Of a stretch of DNA of 64,000 nt, positions 61,931 to 64,000 are shown one piece after another. The notes below the pieces were generated by a model. It saw only the letters and a program-made list of their open reading frames with translations, did no database searches and had not been told where the DNA came from. Source of the DNA: Vibrio toranzoniae. GTDB lineage: Bacteria > Pseudomonadota > Gammaproteobacteria > Enterobacterales > Vibrionaceae. The number at the start of each line of letters is the position of its first letter. Position 1 is the stretch's first letter. The stretch is from assembly GCF_024347655.1 (NCBI RefSeq), contig NZ_AP025515.1:1302001-1366000 (forward strand), written 5' to 3'. A program made the translations under genes and the position numbers.

Positions 61931-62932
61931 ATGAGTAACAATATCCAAGATGTTTCCGAAGAAAACACTGATCTCCTAACTGAAGTAGCGGTTGCCTATT
62001 ACCAAGATGGGGCGACCCAAGAAGAGATCTCTAAAAAATTTTCTATCTCTCGTGCAAAGGTTGGTCGAATGCTCAGGCAAGCCCGAGATGAAGGTATTGT
62101 TGAAATCACCGTGAAATACCATCCCGTATTTAGCGCGAAAATCGAACAACGTTTGATAGAGCGTTTTGGTGTAAAGCGTGCGCTTGTAGCCTTAGACCAA
62201 CCGAATGAAGATAAACAAAGACTGCAAGTAGCAGGCTTAGTATCCAACTATCTGACCAGTACCTTGAAAAACGGCATGGTGGTAACGGTTGGACAAGGTC
62301 GTAATGTGTCTTCAGTCGCTCACCATACTGGCGTAATCACGCCACGTGACTGTAAGTTTGTATGTGGTATTGGAGGTATTCACCCAAGAGGCGGTATGTT
62401 TAATGCCGACCATATATGTAGACAACTAGCCAAGAAGTACGGCGGTTCATCAGAAACACTATACGCGCCTGCTTATGCAGAGAATAAAGCGCAAAAAACC
62501 GCATTCATGGAAAACAGTACTGTTAAGCAGACACTCGATCTTGCCCGCAAGGCCGATGTCGCATTAGTGGGTATCGGTGATATGAGTGAAAACAGCTACA
62601 TGGTCGACCTAGGTTGGTTTACGGCGGGAGAGGTGGTTCAATCTCGTTTACTACAAGGTGTGGTAGGGGACTTTGCTGGCTATGATTTTTTTGATGTATA
62701 TGGTAAAGCGGCAAACACGGTAATGAGTGACCGAGTCATCGGCTTAGGCTTAGAAGAGTTTCGCCCTATCGCAGAGGTGATCGCCATCGCTGCCGAGAAC
62801 AGTAAGCCATTAGCTCTGCTAGGTGCACTAAGAACTGGTGTGGTAGACGTGATTGCGACGAGTGTAAGTAATGCGTTAACGGTACTTAACTTGGATGAGC
62901 AGATGAAGCATGCTGAACTCCAAGACTCATGA
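61931..62932 (+). CDS. SorC/DeoR-family transcriptional regulator
   Basis: A 333-residue protein: N-terminal HTH (about 20-60, YYQDGATQEEISKKFSISRAKVGRML) and C-terminal sugar-phosphate-binding domain with GIGGIHPRGGMFNAD and ALVGIGDMSE. SorC proteins sense sugar phosphates and release DNA. ATG 61931 is preferred; a TTG at 61916 also lies in frame. Divergent from talB-tkt, so control of that operon by a pentose-phosphate pathway intermediate is the natural inference. Confidence 0.88.
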   Translation: MSNNIQDVSEENTDLLTEVAVAYYQDGATQEEISKKFSISRAKVGRMLRQARDEGIVEITVKYHPVFSAKIEQRLIERFGVKRALVALDQPNEDKQRLQVAGLVSNYLTSTLKNGMVVTVGQGRNVSSVAHHTGVITPRDCKFVCGIGGIHPRGGMFNADHICRQLAKKYGGSSETLYAPAYAENKAQKTAFMENSTVKQTLDLARKADVALVGIGDMSENSYMVDLGWFTAGEVVQSRLLQGVVGDFAGYDFFDVYGKAANTVMSDRVIGLGLEEFRPIAEVIAIAAENSKPLALLGALRTGVVDVIATSVSNALTVLNLDEQMKHAELQDS

Positions 62933-63064
62933 TTGTTTTACAATTGTAGAGCAATAGATCCACGTTATCTTCTTAGTTTCTAAATCTCAGAGACAGCCAG
63001 TTTAGGCTCCCTTTTGTGCAATGAGTTATGAGATTGATGTCTGACGTCTTGATTTTATTGCTTT

Positions 63065-64000
63065 CTATTTCAATGTTTGAGTCGAAGATAGATACTTGCA
63101 TAACTCATCATATGGAACAGGACGAGAGAAGTAATAGCCCTGCATCAAGTCACAGCCACATGACTTGAGGGTAGCGAAATGTTCATTCGTTTCTACCCCC
63201 TCTGCCAATACCACCATCCCAAAGTTCTTACCTATTGCAATGATGTTTTGCACCATTGTGAGCGACTGCAGGTCTACAGTAATGTTTTCAATGAAGCTCT
63301 TATCTATCTTTAGTTCATCGATAGGGAGTACCTTCAACATACTCAATGAAGAATAGCCAGTACCGAAGTCATCCAAAGAGATCTTAATATCATTTTCTTT
63401 GAGGGCCTCGAAAATTGGCTTCACCAAGGTTACATCTTCAATGAATAGGCTTTCGGTGATCTCTAGTGTTAGGCAGCTTGCTGGCAACTGATATTTTTCG
63501 AGTACGGTAAGCAAATGATCAGAGAAAGATTTATGTGAAAATTGACGGACAGATATGTTGATCGATAACCCTATTTTTTGATCAGTTGTCTGACGTAAAT
63601 GAGCGATTTGCATAACGCTAGACTCGATAATGAAAGTGCCTAGTTTTTGCATTAAACCAGTGCTTTCAGCGATCGGAATAAATACATCGGGTGGAACAAA
63701 ACCCAGTTCGTCATCAACCCAGCGTACGAGTGCTTCTACACCATGAATGCTATCATCGGCACGGACCAGAGGTTGAAAAACCATGAATAGAGTTTGTTTC
63801 TCGATAGCAATGCGTAGTCTTTGCTCTACCTTCATTTTGTAAAGGTGCGCTTCTTGCATCTCCTGCGTGAAAATACTGTATGAGTTTTGATGTTGCTTCG
63901 CCTTATACATTGATATATCAGCTGAGCGAAGCAAACTATCTAAGTCTTTTCCGTGTTCAGGGAATATCGCGATACCAATACTGCACCCCAATAAAAATTG
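63065..64000 (-). CDS. GGDEF-EAL protein (N-terminal part beyond the window)
   Basis: The frame is open to the right edge. The visible 311 residues start with the end of a GGDEF domain (GCSIGIAIFPEHGKDLDSL, then ADISMYKAKQ) and continue as a full EAL domain: GVEALVRWVDDELGFVPP (the EAL Glu is in VEAL), ESLFIED, LDDFGTGYSSLSML, IDKSFIEN and VVLAEGVET. These are the phosphodiesterase residues for cyclic-di-GMP breakdown, so the enzyme is probably an active phosphodiesterase with a GGDEF domain of unknown activity. It converges on the SorC gene. Confidence 0.9.
   Translation of the reverse strand, partial: QFLLGCSIGIAIFPEHGKDLDSLLRSADISMYKAKQHQNSYSIFTQEMQEAHLYKMKVEQRLRIAIEKQTLFMVFQPLVRADDSIHGVEALVRWVDDELGFVPPDVFIPIAESTGLMQKLGTFIIESSVMQIAHLRQTTDQKIGLSINISVRQFSHKSFSDHLLTVLEKYQLPASCLTLEITESLFIEDVTLVKPIFEALKENDIKISLDDFGTGYSSLSMLKVLPIDELKIDKSFIENITVDLQSLTMVQNIIAIGKNFGMVVLAEGVETNEHFATLKSCGCDLMQGYYFSRPVPYDELCKYLSSTQTLK

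Noticed and set aside
1..64000. CRISPR arrays, tRNA or rRNA genes, prophage structural genes, integrase
   Set aside because: None seen on reading both strands; the only mobility gene is the IS transposase.

Overview
The window looks like secondary-chromosome DNA of a marine Vibrio, probably close to the Splendidus clade. This rests on low-to-mid GC, Vibrio-type proteins (DUF2999, a PrtV-type M6 protease, a PACE transporter, a split fhu system), and neighbourhoods that, from memory, match V. cholerae chromosome II (prtV near vctPDGC; a transaldolase-transketolase pair beside a SorC regulator). No tRNA, rRNA, CRISPR array or replication origin was seen.

Layout. 1-1.1 kb: an ABC-F ATPase cut by the left edge, preceded by a leader of about 300 nt with two intrinsic terminators. 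1.1-4.7 kb: accessory patch with a GlxA-type AraC regulator, an isochorismatase-like hydrolase, a DUF4209 C-terminal scrap and an orphan lipoprotein that seems to start at ATT. 4.7-7.4 kb: aconitase A. 7.7-16.3 kb: iron-uptake block with a Fur-boxed DUF2061 protein, fhuBDC, fhuA, and a divergent ABC exporter sharing the Fur boxes. 16.5-24.5 kb: VOC protein, EamA transporter, secreted alpha-amylase, LysR/MATE pair, small membrane protein, and a receiver-CheC/PAS pair. 24.9-26.2 kb: guaC with a promoter-proximal hairpin. 26.2-30.3 kb: accessory islet with an ISNCY-like IS, a membrane-anchored HTH protein divergent from an unknown protein, a gene remnant and a small ORF, bracketed by two near-identical terminators. 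30.3-34.8 kb: GST, YdcF-type protein, DUF2999, AraC regulator, EamA transporter.

34.9-43.2 kb is a thiamin salvage locus: TPP riboswitch, thiD, thiZ-thiX-thiY, tenA and thiM, then a convergent chemoreceptor, then thiE without its own riboswitch. Imported or TenA-released pyrimidine is phosphorylated by ThiD, salvaged thiazole by ThiM, and ThiE joins them. 43.2-46 kb: LysR/PACE pair and two hypotheticals. 46.4-52.7 kb: Fur-boxed vctPDGC catechol-siderophore importer and a LysR/MFS pair. 52.8-56 kb: PrtV metalloprotease preceded by a small secreted protein resembling its propeptide. 56.7-58.3 kb: Aer-like chemoreceptor. 58.4-62.9 kb: talB-tkt operon divergent from a SorC regulator, with mirrored half-sites between. 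The right edge cuts a GGDEF-EAL protein.

Iron supply is the main theme: Fur-like boxes stand before DUF2061, between fhuA and the exporter, before vctP and between the LysR/MFS pair. The best leads for something undescribed are the ABC-F leader, the PrtV propeptide-like partner, the terminator-flanked islet with its membrane-anchored HTH protein, and the ATT-start lipoprotein.
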